A stretch of 9,056 bases of DNA from DASZQY01 sp048498575 (GCA_048498575.1 JBEHXS010000107.1:1-9056), one strand, 5' to 3'; positions 1 through 7,025 are shown, numbered from the stretch's first letter. Program-made: numbers and translations. Notes: generated by a model from the letters alone, not told the origin.

Positions 1-1
1 C

Positions 2-505
2 TCGCTCGTTGTCGCGTTTCTAGTCCTTCTCGCGCCGCTTGTCGCCACGGCGCCGGCCTCGGCCGCGCCCAAGCTCGTGCCCTTCACCACGCCCGGCTAT
101 GCGCCCGGCACGATCGTGGTCAACACACCGGAGCGGCGCCTCTATCTCGTGCTCGGCAACGGTCAGGCGCTGCGCTTCCCGGTCGGCGTCGGCAAGCAGG
201 GCAAGCAGTGGTCCGGCCGGGCCGAGATCGTCGCGAAGTTCATCAAGCCGGCGTGGATGCCGCCCGCCGACGTGAAGCACGACAACCCGTGGCTGCCCGA
301 TTACATCGCCGGCGGCGTGCCGTCGAACCCGATGGGCGCCGCCGCCATGGTGCTCACCGGCGGCGACTATGCCATCCACGGCACCAACCGGCCGGACTCC
401 ATCGGCGGCTTCGTCTCCTACGGCTGCATCCGCATGTACAACGCCGATATCCTCACGCTCTATCAGCGCGTCAGCGTCGGGACGCCGGTGGTCGTCGTCC
501 AGTAG
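2..505 (+). CDS. L,D-transpeptidase (YkuD/ErfK family), 5' end outside window
   Basis: The reading frame is open from the window edge, so the true start lies upstream; 167 residues are visible. They begin within a hydrophobic signal-peptide core rich in Leu, Val and Ala and ending in a likely ASA|AP signal peptidase site (about residue 21), so the mature enzyme is probably periplasmic. The YkuD catalytic signature is clear: His126 in HGTNRPDSIGG, followed by S-Y-G-Cys142-IRM, with Cys142 as the nucleophile. Known members of the family form 3-3 cross-links in peptidoglycan or attach outer-membrane proteins to it; which applies here cannot be told. The residue before the catalytic Gly-Cys is Tyr, where family members often have His, Asn or Ser. 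The gene ends with TAG 33 bp before the RraA-like gene on the same strand. No terminator hairpin was seen in that gap, so co-transcription is possible but would be functionally unexpected. Confidence 0.93.
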   Translation, partial: SLVVAFLVLLAPLVATAPASAAPKLVPFTTPGYAPGTIVVNTPERRLYLVLGNGQALRFPVGVGKQGKQWSGRAEIVAKFIKPAWMPPADVKHDNPWLPDYIAGGVPSNPMGAAAMVLTGGDYAIHGTNRPDSIGGFVSYGCIRMYNADILTLYQRVSVGTPVVVVQ

Positions 506-538
506 TATCGGACGACTCGTCGCGCCGGGCACATCACC

Positions 539-1225
539 ATGATCGAAGACGCACCGCTGCTCACGATACGACGCCGCTTCCCGCGGCCGTCGCCGGCCGA
601 GGTTCGCGCCTTCGCCGGCCTGCAGACGGGCTTCGTCGTGGATGCGCTCGGCGGCAGCGGCGCGCTTGCCGCGCCGATCAAGCCGGTGACGCCGGTCCAG
701 TCGCTGTGCGGCGTCGCCCTCACCTGCGACCCCGGTTCCGGCGACAACCTCGCCCTGTTCGGTGCGATCACCGTCGCCGAGCCCGGCGACATCGTCGTCG
801 CCGCCCGCCACGGCTTCCTCGGCAACGCCGTCACTGGCGACCTGGTGCTCGGCATGATGAAGAACCGCGGCATCGCCGGCTTCGTCACTGATGGCGCGGT
901 GCGCGATGTCGCGGGCATCCGCGGCGTCGGCCTGCCATGCTTCGCGGCGGGCGTTTCGCCCAATTCGCCGAGCCGCGTCGGGCCCGGCACCGTCGGGCTG
1001 CCCATCGTCATCGGCGGCGTCGCGGTTGCATCCGGCGACATCATCGTCGGCGATGAGGACGGCATCGTTGTCGTGCCACAGGCGCGCATCGCGGCAACTA
1101 TCGCCCGCATCGCGACCGTGCGGTCGGCCGAGGCGGCGCTCGACGCCAAGGTGCGCGGCGGTCTCGTTGTCCCTGATTTCGTTCAGGCGCTGGTCGACGC
1201 CGGCCGTTTCAAGGAAGTCGACTAG
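539..1225 (+). CDS. RraA-family aldolase/decarboxylase-like protein
   Basis: The 228-residue product starts at ATG 539 without an obvious Shine-Dalgarno sequence. It has the RraA/dimethylmenaquinone-methyltransferase-like fold signature: a Gly/Val-rich core, FVTDGAVRD around residues 116-123 and a PIVIGGVAVASGD-type segment near 155-167 followed by DEDGIVVVP. Asp101 and Arg122-Asp123 fit the D-X20-R-D motif known from metal-dependent class II pyruvate aldolases of this family, such as 4-hydroxy-4-methyl-2-oxoglutarate/4-carboxy-4-hydroxy-2-oxoadipate aldolase, which also decarboxylate oxaloacetate. The length is closer to those aldolases than to the RNase E inhibitor RraA of E. coli (about 160 residues). 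An aldolase or oxo-acid decarboxylase role is therefore inferred; the substrate is unknown. The gene converges with the 2-hydroxy-acid oxidase gene, and both end in the same CTAG. An older label, 'demethylmenaquinone methyltransferase', is not supported. Confidence 0.9.
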   Translation: MIEDAPLLTIRRRFPRPSPAEVRAFAGLQTGFVVDALGGSGALAAPIKPVTPVQSLCGVALTCDPGSGDNLALFGAITVAEPGDIVVAARHGFLGNAVTGDLVLGMMKNRGIAGFVTDGAVRDVAGIRGVGLPCFAAGVSPNSPSRVGPGTVGLPIVIGGVAVASGDIIVGDEDGIVVVPQARIAATIARIATVRSAEAALDAKVRGGLVVPDFVQALVDAGRFKEVD

Positions 1226-2388
1226 CGGCCCGGCCGGCGGAAGATGATGTCCGGTCCGAGGTCCGAGAGCCGCGTCGCGCCCAATAGTCCCATCGCCCGG
1301 TCGATCTCGCGCCGGTAAATCTCCAGCACATGGGCGACCCCCGCTTCGCCGGCGACCGCCAGGCCCCAGAGCTGCGGCCGGGCGATCAGGCAGGCGCGGG
1401 CGCCGAGCGCCAGCGCCTTGACCACATCCACGCCGCGCCGCATCCCGCCGTCGACCAGCACCGGGATGCGTCCTCCGATCGCATCTGCCACAGCCGGCAG
1501 TGCGTCAATCGTCGCCGGCGCGCCGTCGAGTTGCCGGCCGCCGTGGTTCGAGACGATGACGCCGTCGACGCCGTGATCGACGGCCGCCGCCGCCTCGGCC
1601 GGGTGGAGGATGCCCTTGAGCAGCAGCGGCCCTTTCCAGATGCGGCGCAGCTCGTCGACATCCTTCCACGACATCGCCGGATCGAGGAGCGACGCCATGC
1701 GCGCGGCGATCGTGCCCATGTCCTCGTCGATGCCCGGTCGCCGGTAGTTGGCGAAGGTGATGCGCCGGCGCTGGTCGCGCATGCGCCACGCCCAGCGCGG
1801 CTTCATCGCCATCTTCGCGAGTTGCGTCGGGCCGAGGCGCGGCGGGATGGTGAAGCCGTGGCGGACGTCGCGCTCGCGATTGCCGGTCAGCTGGTTGTCG
1901 ATGGTCAGCACGAGCGCGTCGTAGTTAGCCGCCGCGGCGCGCTCGGCCAGCTCGCGGGTGAAGCCCCGATCGCGATAGATGAAGATCTGCATCCAGCGCG
2001 GGCTCGCCCCCGCGGCGGCCAACTCCTCCAGCGTGCAGACGGAGGCGTGGCTGAGCACGAACGCGGTTCCCGCTTTGGCAGCGGCGCGGGCCGCGCACAT
2101 CTCCCCGTCAGGCCAGAACAGGCCCGACAGCCCCGTCGGACCGATGATCACCGGCAGGCTGAGCCGCCGGCCGAACAGCGTCACCGATAGATCGCGTGGC
2201 CCGGGACCGTTCAGCGGCCGCGGCACCACTTCGATCTCGCCGAACGCGGCCTCGTTCCGGCGGAGCGTCCGTTCGTCTTCCGCCGCGCCGTCGCCGAAGT
2301 CGAACACCGAGGCCGGCAACTCGCGCCGCGCCAGCGCGCGCACCGCGGCGATGCTGTAGCCGAGGCGGCGGAGCGTCTCCGGCTGCAT
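1222..2388 (-). CDS. FMN-dependent 2-hydroxy-acid oxidase/dehydrogenase (LldD/glycolate oxidase family)
   Basis: The 388-residue product is a TIM-barrel flavoenzyme that would oxidise an L-2-hydroxy acid to the 2-oxo acid. Matches to the family's active-site residues are Tyr139 in QIFIYRDR, Asp164 in LTIDN, Arg171, Lys258 in LLKGI, and His282 and Arg285 in SNHGGRQLD; the phosphate-binding VDGGMRRG lies at 312-319. The N-terminal motif is FDFGDGAAEDE, so the tyrosine corresponding to Tyr24 of spinach glycolate oxidase appears to be Phe31. The ATG at 2388 is chosen because it matches the family's N-terminus and overlaps the upstream stop as TGATG. The frame stays open to 2649, but that part lies inside the amidohydrolase gene. 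No Shine-Dalgarno sequence precedes it, which fits translational coupling. Whether it uses lactate, glycolate, mandelate or another acid cannot be read from the sequence. Its TAG stop is shared with the convergent RraA-like gene. Confidence 0.93.
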   Translation of the reverse strand: MQPETLRRLGYSIAAVRALARRELPASVFDFGDGAAEDERTLRRNEAAFGEIEVVPRPLNGPGPRDLSVTLFGRRLSLPVIIGPTGLSGLFWPDGEMCAARAAAKAGTAFVLSHASVCTLEELAAAGASPRWMQIFIYRDRGFTRELAERAAAANYDALVLTIDNQLTGNRERDVRHGFTIPPRLGPTQLAKMAMKPRWAWRMRDQRRRITFANYRRPGIDEDMGTIAARMASLLDPAMSWKDVDELRRIWKGPLLLKGILHPAEAAAAVDHGVDGVIVSNHGGRQLDGAPATIDALPAVADAIGGRIPVLVDGGMRRGVDVVKALALGARACLIARPQLWGLAVAGEAGVAHVLEIYRREIDRAMGLLGATRLSDLGPDIIFRRPGR

Positions 2389-3257
2389 CACGAAGCGAAG
2401 CGGTAGAAGCGCGCGGCGTTGTCCCGGTAGAGCTTGCGCTTCTCCTCGGCCGACGCCGCGGCGACAACCCAGTCGACGACCTCGACCCAGCGCGGATAGC
2501 CGATCGCCAATTCCGAAACGTGCCAGTCGCCGCCGAACATGACGCGCTCGAAGCCGAAGGCGTCGATGGCGTGGCTGATGTACGGGCGCAGTTGTTCCGC
2601 CGTCCAGTTGCGGTGATCGGCCTCGCTCGCCACGCCGGAAATCTTGCACCAGACGTTCTCGCGCTCAGCCAGCGCACTCAGATTCGTCCGCCACGGCTCC
2701 ATCTCGCCGTCCTTGATCGCGGGCTTGCCGATATGGTCGAGAACGAACCGCACGTCCGGGCACATCTCGACCATGCGGATCACGTTCGGCAGGTGATGGT
2801 GGAAGACGCAGATGTCGAAGGCGATGCCGTGCGGCGCGAGCAGCTTCAGCCCGGCGATGAAGTCCGGCTTGATGCAGAAATCCGGGTCGGGCTGGTTCTG
2901 GATCAGGCGGCGGATGCTGCGCACCGATTTCAGCGCCAAGAGCCGGTCGAGGTCGCCTTTCACCGCCGTGCCGCGTTCCAGCGGCAGCGCCGCCACCGTC
3001 GCCGCTACCCGCGGTTCGCCCGCCTTCGGCGCGGACGCCAGGCCGTCGATCCACGCCGCCTCGGCGACGTTCTGTCCGTCGGCTACGTCGACCTCGACGA
3101 AGACCAGCGATTCTACCGTCACCGGCGCCGCGGCACGCTTCAGGTCCGCCGGCAGGACGACGCGTCGCAGCGACGGCGCGCCCGCCATCCAGGCGTAGGT
3201 GAAGCGGCCCGGATCGGCGAGGTGAATGTGGCTGTCGATGATCGGAAAGTCGGGCAC
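2388..3257 (-). CDS. Amidohydrolase-2 family hydrolase, L-fuconolactonase/PDC-lactonase-like
   Basis: The 289-residue product has the layout of the amidohydrolase PF04909/COG3618 group, which includes L-fucono-1,5-lactonase and 2-pyrone-4,6-dicarboxylate lactonase. The metal-site motif DSHIHL (His10, His12) opens the barrel. It is followed by FVEVD near 53-57, SIRRLIQ at 114-120, FDIC then a His triplet (153-155), VLDHIGKP with His175, CKISGVASEAD at 204-214 and the late-strand Asp244 in GGDWHV. No signal peptide is seen, so it is probably cytoplasmic. The GTG at 3257 is the only ATG/GTG/TTG between the motif and an in-frame TAG at 3294-3296. This is the first gene of a two-gene operon; its TGA overlaps the ATG of the hydroxy-acid oxidase by one base. 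A lactone or cyclic-ester substrate is the likeliest guess, because the hydroxy acid released could feed the oxidase, but the substrate is not established. Confidence 0.9.
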   Translation of the reverse strand: MPDFPIIDSHIHLADPGRFTYAWMAGAPSLRRVVLPADLKRAAAPVTVESLVFVEVDVADGQNVAEAAWIDGLASAPKAGEPRVAATVAALPLERGTAVKGDLDRLLALKSVRSIRRLIQNQPDPDFCIKPDFIAGLKLLAPHGIAFDICVFHHHLPNVIRMVEMCPDVRFVLDHIGKPAIKDGEMEPWRTNLSALAERENVWCKISGVASEADHRNWTAEQLRPYISHAIDAFGFERVMFGGDWHVSELAIGYPRWVEVVDWVVAAASAEEKRKLYRDNAARFYRFAS

Positions 3258-3436
3258 GGCGGGAATCCGTCGGTCGCTGGGCGGGCCGCCACCCTACGTC
3301 GCCGGGCGGATCGCCGCCAACCATGTCGTAGTGCAAAGCAATATGCGCGAGGCTCGCCTTGGCGCGCCGCCACGCCTTTTGCCGCCTTCCGCTACCTCCC
3401 GGTCTTGCTTATCCTCGCAGCACAGCGGAGAGGCCC
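3258..3436. promoter_or_regulatory. Divergent intergenic region
   Basis: This 179-bp spacer separates the minus-strand lactonase/oxidase operon from the plus-strand PBP operon, so both promoters most likely lie here. I could not pick a convincing -35/-10 pair, operator or hairpin. The right end holds GGAG at 3427-3430, six bases before the PBP GTG start. Possible short reading frames through the spacer show no recognisable protein. Confidence 0.4.
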
Positions 3437-5608
3437 GTGCACGACCCATTCCAGAGCAACAAGCCGAAGCGGCGGCTTCGGCCGATCGAAGTCGACGCGT
3501 GGATCGACTCGACGCTGTTTCGCGTTGGGCGCGCCATCGCGGCTGGCTTCGTCGGCTTCTCGCTCTTCATGCGCCGCTTCCGCGTCACCGGCTGGGCGCG
3601 CCTGTTCTTCGAGATCGTCGGCGACGCCCTCACCCTCTTCGCCGGTGTCGCGGTCGTGCTGCTCGCCCTCGCCCTCCCCGCCTTCCAGGCGACCAAGGGC
3701 GACTGGCGGGCGCGCGGCGATCTCGCCGTCACGTTCCTCGACCGCTACGGCAACGTCATCGGCACGCGCGGCCTGAAGACGTCCGACGCCGTGCCGCTCG
3801 ACGAGATGCCGGACCAGCTCATCAAGGCCGTGCTCGCCACCGAGGACCGGCGCTTCTTCGATCACTTCGGCATCGATGTCCCCGGCACGCTCCGCGCGCT
3901 GGTCGAGAACCTTCGCGCCAACGCGGTCGTGCAGGGCGGCTCGTCATTGTCGCAGCAGCTCGCCAAGAATCTCTTCCTGTCGAACGAGCGCACCATCGAC
4001 CGCAAGATCAAGGAGGCGTTCCTTGCCCTGTGGCTGGAGGCCAACCTCTCCAAGCAGGACATCCTGAAGCTCTACCTCGACCGCGCTTACATGGGCGGCG
4101 GCGCCTTCGGCGTCGAAGCCGCCTCGCAGTTCTATTTCGGCAAGTCGGTGCGCGACGTGAACCTCGCCGAATCCGCCCTCCTCGCCGGCCTGTTCAAGGC
4201 GCCGACCAAATACGCCCCGCACGTCAACCTGCCGGCGGCGCGCGCCCGCGCCAACGAGGTGCTGACCAACATGGTCCAGGCCGGCTTCATGACCGAGGGC
4301 CAGGTCGTCGGCGCCCGCCGCCATCCGGCCGACGTCATCGAGCACACCGCGGCCTCCGGCTCGCCCGACTACTTCCTCGACTGGGCCTTCGAGCAGGTGA
4401 AGACCGCCAACATCGGCGACAACCGTGTGCTCACCGTGCGCACCACCATCGACATGGGCATGCAGAAGGCGGCCGAGGGCGCGATCGAGGATACGCTCCG
4501 CCAATACGGCCCATCCTACTTCGTCAAGCAGGCGGCGCTGGTCGGCGTCGATACCGACGGCGCGGTCCGCGCCATGGTCGGCGGCCGCGACTACGGCGAG
4601 AGCCAGTTCAACCGCGCCACCGATGCGCTCCGCCAGCCGGGCTCGTCCTTCAAGCCGTTCGTCTATGCCACCGCCATGGCCAACGGCTTCACGCCGCAGA
4701 GCATCGTGCCCGATGAGCCGATCTGCCTCGGCGACTGGTGCCCGTCCGATTTCTCCGGCCACTTCCTCGGGCCGATCACCATCACCACGGCGCTGGTCAA
4801 CTCGATCAACATCATCCCGGTGCGCCTGGCGCAGGCGATCGGCCGCGACAAGATCGTCGAGACCGCGCACCGCATGGGCATCACCAGCGAGCTCCGCATC
4901 ACGCGCTCGCTCCCCCTCGGCTCCTCCGAGGTCAAGGTCATCGACATGGCCGGCGCTTATGCCGCCTTCGCCAACGGCGGCTACAAGGCGACGCCCTATG
5001 CCTACACCCAGATCCTCAACAGCCGCGGCGACGTGCTCTTCGACCACAAGCGCGACACGCCGCCGCCGGCGCGCGTGCTCGACGACAAGGTCCTCGCCGA
5101 GATGAACGGCATGATGGTGCAGGTGCCCGAGCGCGGCACCGGAACCAAGGCCAAGCTCGACGGCATCCGCACGGCCGGCAAGACCGGCACGACCTCCGAT
5201 TTCCGCGACGCCTGGTTCGTCGGCTTTACCGGCAACTACGTCGCGGCGGTGTGGTTCGGCAACGACGGCTACGCGCCGACGCGGCGGCTCACCGGCGGCA
5301 TCCTGCCGGCCATGGCGTGGAAGCAGTTCATGCAGGCCGCCCACCAGGGCGTCGAGCTGAAGCCGATCCCGTTCGTCAATCCGCCGTTCGAGGCGCCGAA
5401 GCCCGGCCAGTCGGTGGTGGCGCAGACCGGGCCGGAATCGCCCGGCGACGAGCTCCGCGCCTCCAGCCTGTCGGCGGCGACCAGCGAACGGCTGTCGATC
5501 ATCCAGGACCTGATGCTCAAGGCGGCCGGCGGCAAGCCGCTCGCCTCCCTCATGCCGGCCGAAGAACCATCCCTGACCGAGATCGCCGGCAGTGCGCTTC
5601 CTCATTGA
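3437..5608 (+). CDS. Class A penicillin-binding protein (bifunctional glycosyltransferase/transpeptidase, PBP1A-like)
   Basis: The 723-residue product would polymerise and cross-link peptidoglycan at the outer face of the inner membrane. A basic cytoplasmic N-terminus is followed by a long hydrophobic segment at about 63-83. The GT51 domain follows: catalytic Glu136 in ATEDRRFF, GGSSLSQQLAKNLF at 167-180, RKIKEAFLALWLE at 189-201 and YLDRAYMGGGAFG near 213-225. The transpeptidase domain has Ser403-x-x-Lys406 in PGSSFKPF, Ser456-Ile-Asn458 and Lys582-Thr-Gly in GKTGTT, so both activities look intact. GTG 3437 is chosen because GGAG lies six bases upstream and the basic leader begins there; ATG 3359 in the same frame would add 26 atypical residues. 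It is the first gene of an apparent three-gene operon, overlapping the DUF1214-type gene by 17 bp. The C-terminal tail from about 640 is Pro/Ala-rich and probably flexible. Confidence 0.96.
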   Translation: MHDPFQSNKPKRRLRPIEVDAWIDSTLFRVGRAIAAGFVGFSLFMRRFRVTGWARLFFEIVGDALTLFAGVAVVLLALALPAFQATKGDWRARGDLAVTFLDRYGNVIGTRGLKTSDAVPLDEMPDQLIKAVLATEDRRFFDHFGIDVPGTLRALVENLRANAVVQGGSSLSQQLAKNLFLSNERTIDRKIKEAFLALWLEANLSKQDILKLYLDRAYMGGGAFGVEAASQFYFGKSVRDVNLAESALLAGLFKAPTKYAPHVNLPAARARANEVLTNMVQAGFMTEGQVVGARRHPADVIEHTAASGSPDYFLDWAFEQVKTANIGDNRVLTVRTTIDMGMQKAAEGAIEDTLRQYGPSYFVKQAALVGVDTDGAVRAMVGGRDYGESQFNRATDALRQPGSSFKPFVYATAMANGFTPQSIVPDEPICLGDWCPSDFSGHFLGPITITTALVNSINIIPVRLAQAIGRDKIVETAHRMGITSELRITRSLPLGSSEVKVIDMAGAYAAFANGGYKATPYAYTQILNSRGDVLFDHKRDTPPPARVLDDKVLAEMNGMMVQVPERGTGTKAKLDGIRTAGKTGTTSDFRDAWFVGFTGNYVAAVWFGNDGYAPTRRLTGGILPAMAWKQFMQAAHQGVELKPIPFVNPPFEAPKPGQSVVAQTGPESPGDELRASSLSAATSERLSIIQDLMLKAAGGKPLASLMPAEEPSLTEIAGSALPH

Positions 5609-6167
5609 TCTCGTCATCGCGGTCGCGGTGGCGGTCGTGGTGGGCGTCGGCAGCGCCTGGTACGCCGTCAGCCAGGGCCACCTGTTCGGCGCGGTGACCG
5701 TCGGCGACTGGACGGCGTGGCCGGACGACGGCACCCTGAACGCCGATCCCTACGCCCTCGCCCGGATCGCCCGCTCCGGCGAGGTGCCGCTTGGCGCCGG
5801 CGAGGGCCTCGTCTTCACCGCCACTGCCGACGACACCGGCGCGCCGCTCTTCGGCGGCTGCACCTACACCATCGCCGGCGAGACGCCGGCAGCACGCCTG
5901 TGGACCCTGACCGCGGTCGATGGCGACGGGCGCCTGATGCCGAACCTCGCCCACCGCCAGGGCTTCCATTCGCGCGAGATCGTGCGCGCCGCCAACGGCG
6001 ATTTCGCGATCACCGCGTCCGGCACCGTCCAGCCCGGCAACTGGCTGCCGGTCGGCGACGCGCCGCGCTTCGATCTCGTCTTCCGCCTCTACGACACGCC
6101 GCTCGCCACCGGCAGCCAGCTCTCGACGCTCGCGATGCCCGCGATCCGCAAGGCGCACTGCCCGTGA
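5592..6167 (+). CDS. DUF1214-domain membrane-anchored protein
   Basis: The 191-residue product starts at GTG 5592, inside the end of the PBP gene. Residues 4-26 form one hydrophobic helix, so the rest is probably anchored and periplasmic. The remainder matches the DUF1214 pattern: DPYALARIARSGEVPLGAGEG near 52-72, LWTLTAVDGDG at 103-113, a HSREI block at 126-130, then the PGNWLP motif at 148-153 and the FRLYD block at 164-168. Two cysteines (90 and 190) could form a disulfide. DUF1214 usually sits in larger proteins next to DUF1254; here it is a short stand-alone chain and the next gene is DUF1254-like. No biochemical function is established. Tight overlap with the PBP gene suggests co-translation and perhaps a role near cell-wall synthesis, which is inference only. 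Confidence 0.85.
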   Translation: MRFLIDLVIAVAVAVVVGVGSAWYAVSQGHLFGAVTVGDWTAWPDDGTLNADPYALARIARSGEVPLGAGEGLVFTATADDTGAPLFGGCTYTIAGETPAARLWTLTAVDGDGRLMPNLAHRQGFHSREIVRAANGDFAITASGTVQPGNWLPVGDAPRFDLVFRLYDTPLATGSQLSTLAMPAIRKAHCP

Positions 6168-6709
6168 GGCGAACCATCCTCTTCGTCATCGGCGGGCTTC
6201 TGGTCGGCGGCATCGTCCATGTCGCCATCGTCTTCCTCGTCCCCTACTACGCCGGCAAGGACGCCTACTCCTCGATCGCGCGCATGGGCAGCGACGGCCA
6301 GTTCCATCTCCTGCCGATGGCCGAGCCCGGCGCCGAGGCGATGCCCGGCATCGACCCGCATTTCATGGAGGCGGCCTGTCGCTTCGATCTCCACAGCGGG
6401 CCGATCCGCGTCCGCGCGGCCATGCCCGACGAGTTCTGGTCGGTGGCGGTGTTCGACAAGCTCAGCCGCAATGTCTACAGCCTGACCGATCGCGCCGTGG
6501 ACGGCCCCGACCTCGATCTTGCGCTGCTCACGCCGGTGCAGAATGCGCAGCTGCGCCAGAATCCGCCGGAGTCGCTGAACACCGCGATCGTGCTAGAGCT
6601 GCCGATCGATGCCGGCTTCATCGTGCTGCGCGCGCTGGTGCCCGACGATTCGCTGCTGCCGGCGGTAACCGCCGCGCTCAAGTCGGCCGACTGCAGCGCC
6701 TCGCTCTGA
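6164..6709 (+). CDS. DUF1254-like membrane-anchored protein
   Basis: The 181-residue product starts at GTG 6164 in a GTGA overlap with the preceding TGA, the usual mark of translational coupling. AAGG at 6150-6153 is a possible distant ribosome site. Residues 4-28 form a single transmembrane helix after a short basic start (MRRT), so the body is expected in the periplasm. The segments AACRFDLHSGPIRVRA (70-85), FWSVAVFDKLSRNVYSLTDR (91-110) and AIVLELPIDAGFIVLRALVP (141-160) resemble the small DUF1254-type proteins found beside DUF1214 partners in Alphaproteobacteria; the family call is from memory of pattern and less sure than its neighbour's. It has cysteines at 72 and 177. The gene ends only 3 bp before the stop of the convergent small minus-strand gene. 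Function is unknown; it is probably a partner of the DUF1214 protein. Confidence 0.78.
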   Translation: MRRTILFVIGGLLVGGIVHVAIVFLVPYYAGKDAYSSIARMGSDGQFHLLPMAEPGAEAMPGIDPHFMEAACRFDLHSGPIRVRAAMPDEFWSVAVFDKLSRNVYSLTDRAVDGPDLDLALLTPVQNAQLRQNPPESLNTAIVLELPIDAGFIVLRALVPDDSLLPAVTAALKSADCSASL

Positions 6710-6712
6710 GGG

Positions 6713-6916
6713 CTACTGCGTCTTGCGCGGCCGGTCGTCGCCGCCGTCGCCTTCCATGGCGAGCGACGCGCGCAGGCGATGCGCAAGATCGAGCATCGCC
6801 GGTGTCTCGCGTTCGATGCGGACGCCGGGGAAGATCACGATCTCGCACGCCACCGATTCGTCGCGGCGGCGGCTCGGCCTGCCCGCGGTGGCCCTGAACG
6901 CCAGAACCGTGCTCAT
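6713..6916 (-). CDS. Small conserved-looking hypothetical protein (67 aa)
   Basis: The 67-residue product starts at ATG 6916, preceded on the minus strand by GGAGGT (plus-strand 6921-6926) with four bases between, the strongest Shine-Dalgarno sequence in the window. It has no signal peptide or membrane helix. The N-terminus is basic (RATAGRPSRRR), followed by a hydrophobic stretch EIVIFPGVRIERE at about 25-37, then a likely helix with a charged, Gly/Asp-rich tail. EIVIFPGVRIER resembles a motif in small hypothetical proteins of Rhizobiales that I recall, but I cannot name a family. The gene is divergent from the DUF2336 gene across 165 bp and convergent with the DUF1254-like gene at a 3-bp gap. 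Codon use looks like its neighbours'. The real-gene call rests on the ribosome site, neat placement and absence of another gene on either strand. Confidence 0.7.
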   Translation of the reverse strand: MSTVLAFRATAGRPSRRRDESVACEIVIFPGVRIERETPAMLDLAHRLRASLAMEGDGGDDRPRKTQ

Positions 6917-6920
6917 CTCG

Positions 6921-6926
6921 ACCTCC
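6921..6926 (-). promoter_or_regulatory. Shine-Dalgarno sequence of the small hypothetical gene
   Basis: Read on the minus strand this is GGAGGT, four bases before ATG 6916. Most starts in this window have weak or no such site, so it supports the small gene and its start. Confidence 0.75.
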
Positions 6927-7025
6927 AGCCCACGAGATCATGTTGTCTCGGGCGGCGGCGCTTCGGCCGCACTGCCCCACGCGAACGGTTCACTCGCGCG
7001 CGGCCAAATATAGGTTCCGGCAAGG

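Noticed and set aside
2389..2649. 87-residue N-terminal extension of the hydroxy-acid oxidase
   Set aside because: It lies wholly inside the amidohydrolase gene in another frame and is Arg-rich, and the ATG at 2388 matches the family's usual N-terminus.
3359..3436. 26-residue N-terminal extension of the PBP from ATG 3359
   Set aside because: The GTG at 3437 has a good ribosome site and gives the expected basic leader before the membrane segment.
3258..3436. Candidate -35/-10 pairs such as TTG-starting hexamers before the PBP gene
   Set aside because: No pair had both acceptable hexamers and a 16-18 bp spacing, so naming one would be guesswork.
2196..3776. 526-codon open frame on the plus strand opposite the amidohydrolase
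   Set aside because: Arg/Ala/His-rich low-complexity translation that also runs across the divergent spacer and out of frame into the PBP gene; shadow of the real minus-strand gene.
3944..5734. 596-codon open frame on the minus strand opposite the PBP gene
   Set aside because: Composition is Arg/Gly/Ala/Asp/His-biased with no domain; it is the expected antisense shadow of a G/C-rich gene whose PBP motifs are unmistakable.
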